From: Bifidobacterium scardovii JCM 12489 = DSM 13734 | GTDB taxonomy: Bacteria > Actinomycetota > Actinomycetes > Actinomycetales > Bifidobacteriaceae | Reading direction: 5' to 3' | Assembly: GCF_001042635.1 (NCBI RefSeq) | Contig: NZ_AP012331.1 | Span: forward strand, 1-64,000 | Length of the DNA stretch: 64,000 bases | Shown: piece by piece, positions 36,179 through 45,187 of the stretch | Layout: the number at the start of each line of letters is the position of its first letter | How positions within the stretch are numbered: position 1 is the stretch's first letter | Made by a program: the position numbers and the translations under genes | The notes under the pieces: generated by a model | Databases searched by the model: none | The model's input: only the letters and a program-made list of their open reading frames with translations | What the model was told of the DNA's origin: nothing

Positions 36179-37840
36179 ATGTTCACTCGTGGACTCATGA
36201 AGAAGACGATCGCCGGCGTGGCCGCGATCCTCGCCGCAGGATTGGTGTTGGCGGGCTGTGGCGCCGGCGGCGCCAATGGCACGGCCGATACGGCGGGTGA
36301 ATCGGGCTCATCCTCGAAGTCGGTGGTCACGGTCAACAACGTCGAGCCGGCGGCAGGGCTGATTCCCTCCAACACGAACGATATGGCCGGATGGAAGGTC
36401 GTCACGCAGCTGTTCGAAGGCCTGGTGACGTTCAGCGACACCGGCGAACTGGTCTACGCGGATGCGAAGTCGATCACGCCGAACGACGATGCATCGCAGT
36501 ACACGATCACGCTGCGCAGCGGGTTGAAGTTCTCCAACGGCGAGAAGATCACCGCGCAGACCTATGCGAAGTCCTGGTCCTTCGCGGCCAACGCGGCTAA
36601 CGGCCAGATGGGCGCCGCGATCTTCGCGACGATCAAGGGATACGACGGCCTGCAGGACGAGCACGGCGACAAGGACGCCCAGCTCTCCGGTCTGGAAGCG
36701 GTGAACGACACGACGCTCAAGGTCACGCTTGCCGCTCCGGACTCGTCCTTCGCCTACAAGGTCGGCGACGTGGCGTTCCTGCCGCTGCCGGACGAGGCCT
36801 ACAAGGACATCGACCAGTTCGGCGAGCAGCCGATCGGCAACGGCCCGTACAAGCTCGATAGCTGGCAGCACGATCATTCGATCAAGCTGGTGCCGAATCC
36901 CGAATACGACGGGCCGAGGAAAGCCAAGAACGCCGGCGTGACGTACACGCTGTACACGAACCTCGATTCGGCGTACGCGGATCTGGTGGCCGGCAACCTC
37001 GACGTGCTGGATTCGATCCCGAGTTCGGCGTTGGTCACCTATCGCGGCGAGAAGGCCATCCAGCCGTTCAGCAAGGCCGGTCCGGGATTCAAGTCGTTCA
37101 CCATACCGCAGAATCTCAAGCACTTTACGGGCGAGGAGGGGCGTCTGCGCCGCGCGGCCATCTCCATGGCCATCAACAGAAACAACATCGTGGAGAAGGT
37201 GCTGCGCGGCACGGCCACCGCCGCCACCGATTTCACCGCGCCGGTCATCGCCGGGTACGCGAAGGATCTGGACAAGGACGGCGTGCTCGGGTACAGCGCC
37301 GATCAGGCCAAGCAGCTGTGGGCGCAGGCCGATGCGATCAATCCGTGGGACGGCACGTTCCGTCTGGCGTACAGCACGGACAGCGGCAGCAAGCAGTGGG
37401 TGGACGCGATCGTCAACTCGATCAAGAACGTGCTCGGGATCGATGCGCAGTCGTATCCGTTCCCCACGCAGAAGGACTTCAGCGGGGCCGTGCATGACCG
37501 CACGATCGATGCCGCGTTCGTACAGGGGCTGCAGTCCGATTATCCGCATCCCGAAGGTTATCTGGTGCAGGCGTACGACTCGTCGGCGGCTGACGGCAAG
37601 GGCCTGAACAACGGCGATTACAAGAGCGGCGAGTTCGACGCCCTGATCGACCAGGCCGCTAGGCAGACCACGTTGGACGGTGCCGTGGAATACTACCATC
37701 AGGCCGAACAGGTGCTGCTGAAGGATCTGCCGGTGATCCCGCTGTGGTACGGCAACGTGACGGCCGCCGCCGGCAAGCAGGTCAAGAACGTGAGCTTCAA
37801 CTACATGGGTCTGCCCGAGTACCAGAACCTGACGAAATAG
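36179..37840 (+). CDS. Peptide ABC transporter substrate-binding lipoprotein (OppA-like)
   Basis: A 553-residue family-5 solute-binding protein with signal peptide and lipobox LAGC. The domain begins VVTVNNVEPAAGLIPSNTND and has the family's GLKFSNGEKITAQTYAKSW and FGEQPIGNGPYKLDSW blocks. It probably binds oligopeptides at the cell surface. No permease or ATPase genes lie nearby, so it is an orphan receptor using a transporter encoded elsewhere. ATG 36179 is preceded by GGAAGGGG; ATG 36197 is possible. Confidence 0.92.
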   Translation: MFTRGLMKKTIAGVAAILAAGLVLAGCGAGGANGTADTAGESGSSSKSVVTVNNVEPAAGLIPSNTNDMAGWKVVTQLFEGLVTFSDTGELVYADAKSITPNDDASQYTITLRSGLKFSNGEKITAQTYAKSWSFAANAANGQMGAAIFATIKGYDGLQDEHGDKDAQLSGLEAVNDTTLKVTLAAPDSSFAYKVGDVAFLPLPDEAYKDIDQFGEQPIGNGPYKLDSWQHDHSIKLVPNPEYDGPRKAKNAGVTYTLYTNLDSAYADLVAGNLDVLDSIPSSALVTYRGEKAIQPFSKAGPGFKSFTIPQNLKHFTGEEGRLRRAAISMAINRNNIVEKVLRGTATAATDFTAPVIAGYAKDLDKDGVLGYSADQAKQLWAQADAINPWDGTFRLAYSTDSGSKQWVDAIVNSIKNVLGIDAQSYPFPTQKDFSGAVHDRTIDAAFVQGLQSDYPHPEGYLVQAYDSSAADGKGLNNGDYKSGEFDALIDQAARQTTLDGAVEYYHQAEQVLLKDLPVIPLWYGNVTAAAGKQVKNVSFNYMGLPEYQNLTK

Positions 37841-37983
37841 TGGCGATCCGCGCCGGCGCTCTCGCTGCCCGGCGCGGGCGTGCTGTCGGCATGTGCCGGC
37901 CCCGAGCCGTTTGGGGCCGACACATACGAAATGGTTCCACCGAGTTATCGGAATTATGCCGGTATCTCGGTCTGATCTATTAC

Positions 37984-39297
37984 CTATTCATTGCTGAATA
38001 TGCCGGCCATGTATATGGGCAGGTAAGTTATGCGGTCTTCAACTGAAACGTTGCACGGGCCAAATACGAATCCATTGCTGAGGTGATATTCGGTGTGCGC
38101 AAGCACGTTGTTCATTGCGCGATGACGTTTATAGGATTTCCCGGATTTGACCTCGATGGGCAGCACGGTATCGTTACGGTCCTGAATCAGAAAATCAAGC
38201 TCACCGAGTTTTTTGCTGTTGTAGTAATACAGGTTGAACCCATGGGCGTGCAATTCCTGGGCCACTGCGTTCTCATAGATTGATCCGTAATTGATATCCG
38301 GGTTGCCATCGAGCACGTCCAGTGCGGTTTTTTTGAGGAACGATCCGGTCAACAAGCCGACGTCGTTATAGAAAAGCTTGAAGAGATTGCGCTCCTTGCT
38401 CATTTCCAATGGAGTGCACGGCTCGTCTACGTTATATGCGGCGATGGCAACATCCGCGCTGACCAGCCAGTCGAAATCGGCGGCGACTGATTGGAATCGC
38501 ATGTTCTTCTCGATCTTGGCAAAAGTAAATCTCTTGTTCGGATTGTTGAGCTCACTGGGCACCAAATTGTAAATACCGCGGATATGCAGTCGGTCTTCCC
38601 TGCGGGCGTACTGGCTGATATCGCGGCGATATTCGCGCTTGATGTTCTCTTGAATGACGCGTACGTCCGCCACGCTATTGTTTGCCGCGAAAGAGTCGAC
38701 TGCGGCGGGCATGCCGCCGATGACCAGATACTTGGCATACAGCTCCATGAGCTGCTGGTGAATGAAGCCGTCCACTGCCTGTTGCTCGGTGAGACACGCG
38801 GAAAGCATGTCGAACACATCGTCGCCGATATGCTGCGACCAGCAAAACTCTTGAAAATCCAACGGATGCATGTTCAGTTCGGTCAGATAGCCGACGGGCA
38901 CGGAACGTATGTCCTCCAGTTCGACGCCAAGCAGCGACCCGGAAAGCGCATAATCGAAGCGGCCATCGTCCACAAGAAATTTGATGGCGGTGACCAGCTC
39001 CTTGCACCGCTGGACTTCATCGAAGAAGATCAGCGTCTTGCCTGGTACCAGCGGGGTATTTACCGCCAGCTCCAGGCGCATTAATAAGTTCTTCACGTCG
39101 CGCGGATGATCGAACAGTGTGACCAGATCTGGATTCTCGATGAAGTTCAGTTCAGCGACATGATCGTAATGCCGCTGGGCGAAATGTCTGATGATATAGG
39201 TCTTGCCGGTCTGTCTGGCGCCGGTGACCAGCACGGCGGTGCGTTTCGGTGCGGACGCCCAAGATTCGAGCTTTGCTTCGATTTTTCTCCGCAGCAT
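37984..39297 (-). CDS. AAA-family ATPase with DUF4143 domain
   Basis: A 437-residue P-loop ATPase: Walker A TGARQTGKTYIIRHF (about residues 26-40), Walker B LIFFDEVQRC (about 91-100), an ATPase lid region, and a C-terminal DUF4143 domain with a nuclease-like fold (LGELDFLIQDRNDTVLPIEVKSGKSYKRH, of which DFLI and PIEVKSGK resemble a PD-(D/E)xK core). Members of this family are common in gut bacteria, often in several copies, and have no firm function. ATG 39297 follows TTGGAG. Its GC is lower than its neighbours, suggesting transfer. Four regularly spaced direct repeats lie upstream. Confidence 0.9.
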   Translation of the reverse strand: MLRRKIEAKLESWASAPKRTAVLVTGARQTGKTYIIRHFAQRHYDHVAELNFIENPDLVTLFDHPRDVKNLLMRLELAVNTPLVPGKTLIFFDEVQRCKELVTAIKFLVDDGRFDYALSGSLLGVELEDIRSVPVGYLTELNMHPLDFQEFCWSQHIGDDVFDMLSACLTEQQAVDGFIHQQLMELYAKYLVIGGMPAAVDSFAANNSVADVRVIQENIKREYRRDISQYARREDRLHIRGIYNLVPSELNNPNKRFTFAKIEKNMRFQSVAADFDWLVSADVAIAAYNVDEPCTPLEMSKERNLFKLFYNDVGLLTGSFLKKTALDVLDGNPDINYGSIYENAVAQELHAHGFNLYYYNSKKLGELDFLIQDRNDTVLPIEVKSGKSYKRHRAMNNVLAHTEYHLSNGFVFGPCNVSVEDRITYLPIYMAGIFSNE

Positions 39298-39338
39298 GGC
39301 AAACTCCAATCACGAGAAGGCCTCATCTCTTATATGAC

Positions 39339-39452
39339 TACATTTTCCAACCACTGGTAGACTGATATTTTACACTTTTCTAACCATAAAATCATGTTTT
39401 TCTTACGTTTTCCAACCTGAATAGAAGTTGTTTCATACACTTTTCCAACTTG
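39339..39452 (-). repeat. Four direct repeats (iteron-like) upstream of the DUF4143 ATPase
   Basis: Plus-strand copies TACATTTTCCAACC (39339), TACACTTTTCTAACC (39371), TACGTTTTCCAACC (39404) and TACACTTTTCCAAC (39436). Start-to-start spacing is 32, 33 and 32 bp, about three helical turns, so all copies face the same side of the DNA. In the orientation of the ATPase gene the core is GTTGGAAAA. The nearest copy is about 42 bp before the ATG. Confidence 0.85.
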
Positions 39453-39724
39453 TAGGACGGAAGGGCGGTGTTTCGGTCTTATGGCATCGGCATCGACCTC
39501 GGGGACGTGCCTCGATTACGGCGGTGTTTTGTAATAGGCGGTCCCCGCATGGCTTGGCGTGCCGCGTGTCACACGGGATTCGACGCTTGCGGATGACAGG
39601 TGACTCTCGATTGAGCAAGCGGCTCGCCGAACCGTTTTTTCCTGAGCGGGAAGGAATACTGCCACTGCCGTATAAGTCTTACTGCTCCTAAATAATAAAC
39701 GTATAGGGTATTTTGGGGAATAAG

Positions 39725-39775
39725 TTGACAAATAGAATAAGCATGTGTTATGGTTTTCGTATACTAAACGATTAG
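39725..39775 (+). promoter_or_regulatory. Promoter and operator of the LacI-type gene at 39790
   Basis: TTGACA (39725-39730), 17-bp spacer, TTATGG (39748-39753), followed by the operator-like CTAAACGATTAG (39764-39775). A related TAAACGTATAG lies at 39696-39706 and a perfect TAAACGTTTA at 40899-40908, so the regulator probably controls itself and the kinase operon. Confidence 0.75.
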
Positions 39776-39789
39776 CAAAGGAGCATATC

Positions 39790-40845
39790 GTGGTTTCGAG
39801 ACCGACATTGAAGGACGTGGGTGCAGCCGCCGGCGTATCCGTGTATGTCGCGTCCCGCGCCCTCCGGGGGGAGAGCGGGGTGGCGCAATCCACCCGGGCC
39901 CGCGTGCTCGAGGCGGCATCGCAACTGGGCTACGTGCGTAATGAGATGGCTGCCAGTCTGAAGATGAAGTCCAGTCACACGGTGGGCATTCTCACTGCCT
40001 CCGGCCGCAACCAGTATTACTCAATGCTTGCTCAGGCAATCGATAACACATTGCACGAGTACGGCTATTTCGCCGTCACCACGGACATGATCAAGGACCG
40101 CACCAATACGCAGGAATCCGAAGGTGAGTCCGTGCGCCTGCTGCTTGAACAGCGCCCGGCGGCCATCATCGCCACCTATGCGCTGCGTCCCGAATCGCTG
40201 GAGATCATCGAATCCATGCGCATCCCGGTGGTGTTCGTGGATTCCCCGCCCGCCAAAGCCGGCGTCTATCCTTTCGTCGGCAGCGATAACTATCAGGCGG
40301 GCCGCTTGGCCGGTGATTACTTGGGGCGGCTTGGGCACAAGCATGCCATGATTCTTGCTTTCCCGAAAACCTGGCAGACCTTTGAAGCCCGCGTACGCGG
40401 ATTCAAGGATGCGGCCAAAGAATGGGACATGGATGTTCAGGTGCGTGAAACTCAGGGTAATGATCCCGAGTCGGCATATATCGAGCTTGGCGATCTGCTT
40501 GGTAACCATGCCAAAGCGCAATGGCCGGACGCCGTGTTTGCGCTCAATACGATGATGGTGCTCGGCGCTTTCCGGGCCATGAAGGAACGGAATGTAGCGA
40601 TCGGGCAGGATGTCTCCCTGATCGCCATTGACGACTTTGATTGGGCTCCGATGCTGGATCCACCGCTGACCGTGATTGCGCAGAATATGGAGGAAATCGG
40701 CCGCCAGGCCGGGCGCTTCGTGGTCGACGCGATCAAGGGAAATTCTTTGAATGGACAGCAGCTGACGATTGCCGTGAAGCTGATTGAACGGGAATCGTGC
40801 CGCGACCGCAATCTCCCTTTGGCTGAGAGGGGGAGAAACCAGTAG
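39790..40845 (+). CDS. LacI-family transcriptional regulator of the anhydro-sugar kinase locus
   Basis: A 351-residue LacI/GalR regulator. The helix-turn-helix reads PTLKDVGAAAGVSVYVASRALR, and the C-terminal sensor domain follows. It starts at GTG 39790 with AAAGGAG six bases upstream; the ORF extends upstream but only through its promoter. It lies directly before an AnmK-like kinase and a ribose-type ABC importer, each downstream of a TAAACG palindrome, and is the obvious candidate for their local regulator. Confidence 0.91.
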   Translation: MVSRPTLKDVGAAAGVSVYVASRALRGESGVAQSTRARVLEAASQLGYVRNEMAASLKMKSSHTVGILTASGRNQYYSMLAQAIDNTLHEYGYFAVTTDMIKDRTNTQESEGESVRLLLEQRPAAIIATYALRPESLEIIESMRIPVVFVDSPPAKAGVYPFVGSDNYQAGRLAGDYLGRLGHKHAMILAFPKTWQTFEARVRGFKDAAKEWDMDVQVRETQGNDPESAYIELGDLLGNHAKAQWPDAVFALNTMMVLGAFRAMKERNVAIGQDVSLIAIDDFDWAPMLDPPLTVIAQNMEEIGRQAGRFVVDAIKGNSLNGQQLTIAVKLIERESCRDRNLPLAERGRNQ

Positions 40846-40898
40846 CAATAATGGGTTTTCGGGCCCCTGCTTCGGGTCCATTTTTAATAACTTAAAAA

Positions 40899-40909
40899 TA
40901 AACGTTTAG
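40899..40909 (+). promoter_or_regulatory. Operator-like palindrome before the anmK-like gene
   Basis: TAAACGTTTAG with the perfect ten-base palindrome TAAACGTTTA, 110 bp upstream of the kinase ATG. It matches the sites at 39696 and 39764. Confidence 0.7.
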
Positions 40910-41019
40910 CATACAGGATGCCAAACGAGTCAATGGATTGTCGTCGAGATGATCCAGTCAGTACACATCAACCAAATTTCATCCCAATAAAAATTCACAT
41001 CAGAGCAAAGGAGCTTCCC

Positions 41020-42234
41020 ATGCCATACGCAATCGGTCTCAACAGCGGTTCTTCCTTCGATGGCGTTGACGCCGTCCTCATCGAAATCAACCAGGCCGAA
41101 GACGGCAGCGTGCTGCCGCCCAAGTACATTGACGCCCTGTCCATCGATTGGCCCGAGGACATCCAGAAGGAAGTGCTTGCCGCCTTTGACGACACCCTTG
41201 GCATATTCAAGCTGACCCGCCTCAACTACGTGTGCGGCGCTGTGTTCGCGCAAGCGGCCACCGAACTCATGAAGAAGCACAACCTGACCGGTACGGACAT
41301 CGACGTCATCGGTTATGACGGCCAGACCATCTATCAGGAGCCGCCGGAGCACGCGCAGATGCAGAAGTACACCGCCGACAAGCCGTTCTATGAGATGTGG
41401 ACCAAGTACGGCTATCCGTGCGGTCTGCAGATCGGTGAACCCGGCGTGGTTTCCGTACTTACCGATGCTCCGGTCGTCACCCAGTTCCGCAGCGTCGACC
41501 ACACTCTGCAAGGTACGGGTGCCCCGTTGATGCAGTACTTCGACTATGTGCTGTTCCGCAATGTCGGCCCCACCGCCACGCTGAACATCGGCGGCATCTC
41601 CAACCTGCACCTTGCGTGCGCTGACCGTTCAAAGATGCGCGCTTTCGACTGCGGCCCCGGCAACGTGATGATCGACCAGGCCATGCGCGTGCTGTACGGC
41701 AAGGAATACGATGCCAACGGTGAAACCGCGGCTCGCGGTACCATCTATCAGCCGATGCTCGATGAAATGCTGGAACATCCGTTCTTCAAGCGTGAAATCC
41801 CGCGTTGCGCCTGGCGTCTGGACTTCGGCGCCGAATACACGCAGCAGATGCTCGACAAGTACGCCGAACTGAGCAACGAGGACAAGCTTGCCACCATCAC
41901 CGCGTTCACCGCCGAAGCCATCGTCCGCGCCTTCAACGAGTTCGTGGTGCCGGCGGGGCTGGGCGTGAACCGACTGATTGCCAGCGGCGGCGGCGTGCGC
42001 AATGACACCCTGATGAAGATGATCGCCGAGCGTTTGCCGGAAGGCGTCGCTCTGGAGACCTCGGATGCCATCGGTGTGCCTCCGCAGTACAAGGAAGCCA
42101 TCAAGTTCGCCACCATCGCGTTCTCCACCAAGCGCAGCATCGCCGACAATATTCCGGCCGCCTGCGGCGCCGTCAAGTTCGGTATTCTCGGCAAGCTTGT
42201 GCTGCCGCCGAGCCAGGCCAAGCTGACTGACTGA
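41020..42234 (+). CDS. AnmK-family anhydro-sugar kinase
   Basis: A 404-residue kinase of the AnmK family. Known members cleave the 1,6-anhydro bond of anhydro-N-acetylmuramic acid while phosphorylating it, or phosphorylate levoglucosan in fungi. The ATP-site NSGSSFDGVD (8-17), NIGGISNL, the catalytic-Asp motif FDCGPGN (Asp210) and SGGGVRNDTL are present. Typical bacterial AnmK reads MSGTSLDG at the first motif; this one reads NSGSSFDG, closer to levoglucosan-kinase-like members as I recall them. ATG 41020 has AAAGGAG upstream. No murQ or nagA homologue is nearby, so the natural substrate is open. Confidence 0.88.
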   Translation: MPYAIGLNSGSSFDGVDAVLIEINQAEDGSVLPPKYIDALSIDWPEDIQKEVLAAFDDTLGIFKLTRLNYVCGAVFAQAATELMKKHNLTGTDIDVIGYDGQTIYQEPPEHAQMQKYTADKPFYEMWTKYGYPCGLQIGEPGVVSVLTDAPVVTQFRSVDHTLQGTGAPLMQYFDYVLFRNVGPTATLNIGGISNLHLACADRSKMRAFDCGPGNVMIDQAMRVLYGKEYDANGETAARGTIYQPMLDEMLEHPFFKREIPRCAWRLDFGAEYTQQMLDKYAELSNEDKLATITAFTAEAIVRAFNEFVVPAGLGVNRLIASGGGVRNDTLMKMIAERLPEGVALETSDAIGVPPQYKEAIKFATIAFSTKRSIADNIPAACGAVKFGILGKLVLPPSQAKLTD

Positions 42235-42357
42235 TTTCCTGATCCTCTTACTGAGAATCCTCGTGTGAGTGAGGCGCGTGGAGCTGGTCTTGCATTCGAT
42301 CGCTCTGCGCGCCCATACCCACGCCATACCCTACAGGTACAACGTTTTGGAGTAACC

Positions 42358-43878
42358 ATGACAGAATCGGCATCGCAGGAGCGACTGCTGTTGGAAGCGA
42401 AGGGCATCACCAAGCGCTTCCCCGGCGTCCTCGCCCTCAGTGGCGTCTCGCTGGGCATCCGGCCTGGCGAGGTTCACGCCTTGATGGGAGAGAACGGCGC
42501 CGGCAAATCCACTCTGATGAAGATCATCGGAGGCATTTATCAGCCCGACGGCGGCGAACTGCTGCTCAACGGCGAACCCTACACGCCCAAAGGTCCCGCC
42601 GATGCACAAAGCAAAGGCGTCAGCCTTATTCATCAGGAGCTTAACCTTGTTCCCGATCTGACCGTGGCACAGAACATCTTCCTCGGCCGTGAGCCCATGG
42701 GTGCAGGCAAGGCGCTGCTGAGTGAAGACAAGGCCGTGAAGAAGGCCACGGAACTGTTGCATCGTATCGGTGTCACATTCGACGCCCGCACCCTTGTGCG
42801 CGATCTGCCTGTGGCCAGCCAGCAGATGGTGGAAATCGCCAAAGCCATTTCCTTTGACTCTCAGCTGCTGGTGATGGACGAGCCGACGGCGGCTCTGACC
42901 GACCGAGAAGTCGATGCCCTGTTCGCGTTGATTCGCGACTTCGTCTCCCCAACCACGGCGGTGATCTACATCTCGCATCGTATGGAAGAGCTTATGCAGA
43001 TTTCCGACCGTATCACGGTGTTCCGCGATGGTCGTTTTGTGCAGGAGCTTGCCACTGAGCAGACCAGCCGTGACGAAATAGTTCGCCTTATGGTCGGCCG
43101 CAAAATCACCGCCTATGACAGGCCCGAAAAAACGCGTGATGCCCAGGCGGCGCCCACCTTGGAGGTGCGGCACGTCACCAACGCCATGGTCAAGGATGCG
43201 TCATTCAGCGTGTACCCCGGCGAGATCCTCGGATTCGGTGGACTGGCCGGTGCCGGACGGACCGAGCTGGCCCGCGCCATTATCGGCGCCGATCCGAAGT
43301 CCTCCGGTGAAATCATCGTGGAAGGCAAGTCGGTGACGATTCGCCGTCCGTCCGACGCCGTGGACGCCGGCATCGCCTACCTGTCCGAGGATCGTAAGCA
43401 GTATGGCCTGGTCCTTGACAAAACCATCAACGACAATGTCGCTCTTGCCTCGCTGAAAAACTTCACCGACAGAATCGGACTGATCAAGGATGGCAGCATC
43501 GCCAAAACCGCGAAAAACTACATCGACGCGTTAAGTATCAAGACTCCCAGCGCCATGCAGCAGGTCAAGAACCTTTCCGGCGGCAACCAGCAAAAGGTCG
43601 TCATTGCGAAATGGCTGGCTCGAGACAGCAAGGTGCTGATCTTTGACGAGCCTACTCGAGGCATCGATGTGGGCGCCAAGCAGGAGATCTACACACTGCT
43701 CGATCAGCTCGTGCAGGAGGGCCATTGCGTGGTGGTCATCTCTTCTGAGCTGGAAGAGCTGATTCGCGTATCCGACCGAATTCTCGTGATGTGCAACGGC
43801 ACTATCACCGGCGAACTGAGCCACAAGGAAGCGACTCAGGAACGCATTATGGAGCTTGCCACTACATTCCGCAAATAG
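42358..43878 (+). CDS. Ribose-type sugar ABC transporter ATP-binding protein (CUT2, RbsA/MglA-like)
   Basis: A 506-residue protein with two fused nucleotide-binding domains, as in all CUT2 ATPases. The first has Walker A GENGAGKST (44-52) and a Walker B ending MDEPTAAL; the second has a degenerate Walker A (FGGLAGAGRTELARA), the signature LSGGNQQKV and Walker B FDEPTRGID. It powers the permease encoded next. ATG 42358 follows TTGGAG. It is in the same direction as the kinase, 123 bp downstream. The combination with an AnmK-like kinase suggests import of an anhydro or other monosaccharide. Confidence 0.95.
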   Translation: MTESASQERLLLEAKGITKRFPGVLALSGVSLGIRPGEVHALMGENGAGKSTLMKIIGGIYQPDGGELLLNGEPYTPKGPADAQSKGVSLIHQELNLVPDLTVAQNIFLGREPMGAGKALLSEDKAVKKATELLHRIGVTFDARTLVRDLPVASQQMVEIAKAISFDSQLLVMDEPTAALTDREVDALFALIRDFVSPTTAVIYISHRMEELMQISDRITVFRDGRFVQELATEQTSRDEIVRLMVGRKITAYDRPEKTRDAQAAPTLEVRHVTNAMVKDASFSVYPGEILGFGGLAGAGRTELARAIIGADPKSSGEIIVEGKSVTIRRPSDAVDAGIAYLSEDRKQYGLVLDKTINDNVALASLKNFTDRIGLIKDGSIAKTAKNYIDALSIKTPSAMQQVKNLSGGNQQKVVIAKWLARDSKVLIFDEPTRGIDVGAKQEIYTLLDQLVQEGHCVVVISSELEELIRVSDRILVMCNGTITGELSHKEATQERIMELATTFRK

Positions 43879-43974
43879 CTTACGCGGCGCAGGGTGCGCC
43901 CATCCCGCCTTCCTTCCTCTTCCTCCTTTCTTTTCCATTATCCTCTCCCGTCCCCTTACACCAAAGGATTCATT

Positions 43975-44985
43975 ATGTCCAACGACGCACAGGCCGTGAA
44001 CTCGCCGGTGAAGAAGCCGACGTTGCTCCGCCACTTCTCATCCTCCTCGCTGCAGCAGCTGCTCATTTTCGGTACATGGATCGTGCTGCTGATCGGTTTC
44101 TCCATCGCTGATCCGCACTTCATGCGTATGGGCAATATCGTGGCGTTGCTGCTTGCCTCCGCGGTCACCGGTATTCAGGCACTTGGCGTCACCTTCGCCA
44201 TTGCTACCGGCGGCATTGATATCACGCCTGGTCTGGGTATGGCCATGACCGGTGTCATCACTGCGCTATGCATGGTCACATTCCACCTGCCGATCTGGCT
44301 GGCGGTTACTGTCGGCATCCTATCCGGTGCGGTGCTTGGCTGGATCAACGGTCTGCTCATCGCAGGCTTCAATATGCAGCCGATGATTGCCACTCTGGCC
44401 ATGATGCTGGTGGCCCAGGGCGCGGCTCTGGTGCTGTCCGGATCCAAGCCGGTGTACACCACCGACGAAGTCGGGTTCGACCAGATTGCCCGTGGCACCC
44501 AGCTGTTCGGCATTCCGAACGCCGTGTGGATTTTCCTGGTGCTTGCCATCATCTCGTGGGTCATCCTCAACAAGACCCGCCTTGGCCGTTACGCGCTGTC
44601 CATGGGTTCCAACGAGGAAGCCACGCGCATGTCCGGCGTGAACGTCCGCCGTTGGAAGTGGGCCATCTATGTGCTCGCCGGTTCGTATACGGGCTTGTCC
44701 GGTGTGGTGATGACCTCTCGACTGAGCGCCGCGCAGCCGGCTACCGGTTCCGGCTATGAGATGTATGCCATCGCTGCGGCCGTGATCGGTGGCGCATCCC
44801 TGGCTGGTGGCCGTGCGTCCATTGTCGGCACCGTGATTGGCGCACTGATCATCACCACTATCAACAATGGCCTGCAGATCCTGTCCGTGCCCGATCCGTG
44901 GCAGAAGATCTTCCTCGGCATCGTGGTGATCGCCGCTGTGCTGGTTGATCTGTATCGCCAGCACAACCAGAAGAAAGTGAAGTAA
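43975..44985 (+). CDS. Ribose-type sugar ABC transporter permease (CUT2, RbsC-like)
   Basis: A 336-residue inner-membrane permease with about eight to ten hydrophobic segments. The CUT2 hallmark AAAVIGGASLAGGRASIVGT is visible near residues 270-288, and GNIVALLLASAVTGIQALGVT near the first segments. ATG 43975 follows AAAGGA. It lies between the ATPase and binding-protein genes in one transcription unit. Confidence 0.95.
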   Translation: MSNDAQAVNSPVKKPTLLRHFSSSSLQQLLIFGTWIVLLIGFSIADPHFMRMGNIVALLLASAVTGIQALGVTFAIATGGIDITPGLGMAMTGVITALCMVTFHLPIWLAVTVGILSGAVLGWINGLLIAGFNMQPMIATLAMMLVAQGAALVLSGSKPVYTTDEVGFDQIARGTQLFGIPNAVWIFLVLAIISWVILNKTRLGRYALSMGSNEEATRMSGVNVRRWKWAIYVLAGSYTGLSGVVMTSRLSAAQPATGSGYEMYAIAAAVIGGASLAGGRASIVGTVIGALIITTINNGLQILSVPDPWQKIFLGIVVIAAVLVDLYRQHNQKKVK

Positions 44986-45187
44986 CTGGCCGTTGATCGG
45001 CGGAGGCTCGGCAAGCCGTCTCTCTTTCCTGGCGGCTTGCCGGCCCGACCCGGCTTCTTTCCGCACAGCTGTTTCACGGGCTGTTTCATGACTTGAGTTC
45101 ATAACTGCATATCCATAACTACATATGGTTCAGTGGCATTGCGCTGCTGATACCAACCATTACATCCCTTCTTGAAAGGAAACTTCA

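Larger units (their letters stand above)
39298..39789. other. AT-rich intergenic region between ATPase and LacI genes
   Basis: 492 bp without a gene. It contains the four-copy iteron array (39339-39452), a TAAACGTATAG operator-like site (39696-39706) and the promoter of the plus-strand LacI gene (39725-39753). The part 39460-39660 shows no clear feature. Confidence 0.75.

Noticed and set aside
41020..42234. Calling the kinase plain AnmK for peptidoglycan recycling
   Set aside because: The family call stands, but the altered ATP-site motif, dedicated importer and absence of murQ or nagA make the standard recycling role unproven, so no gene symbol was given.
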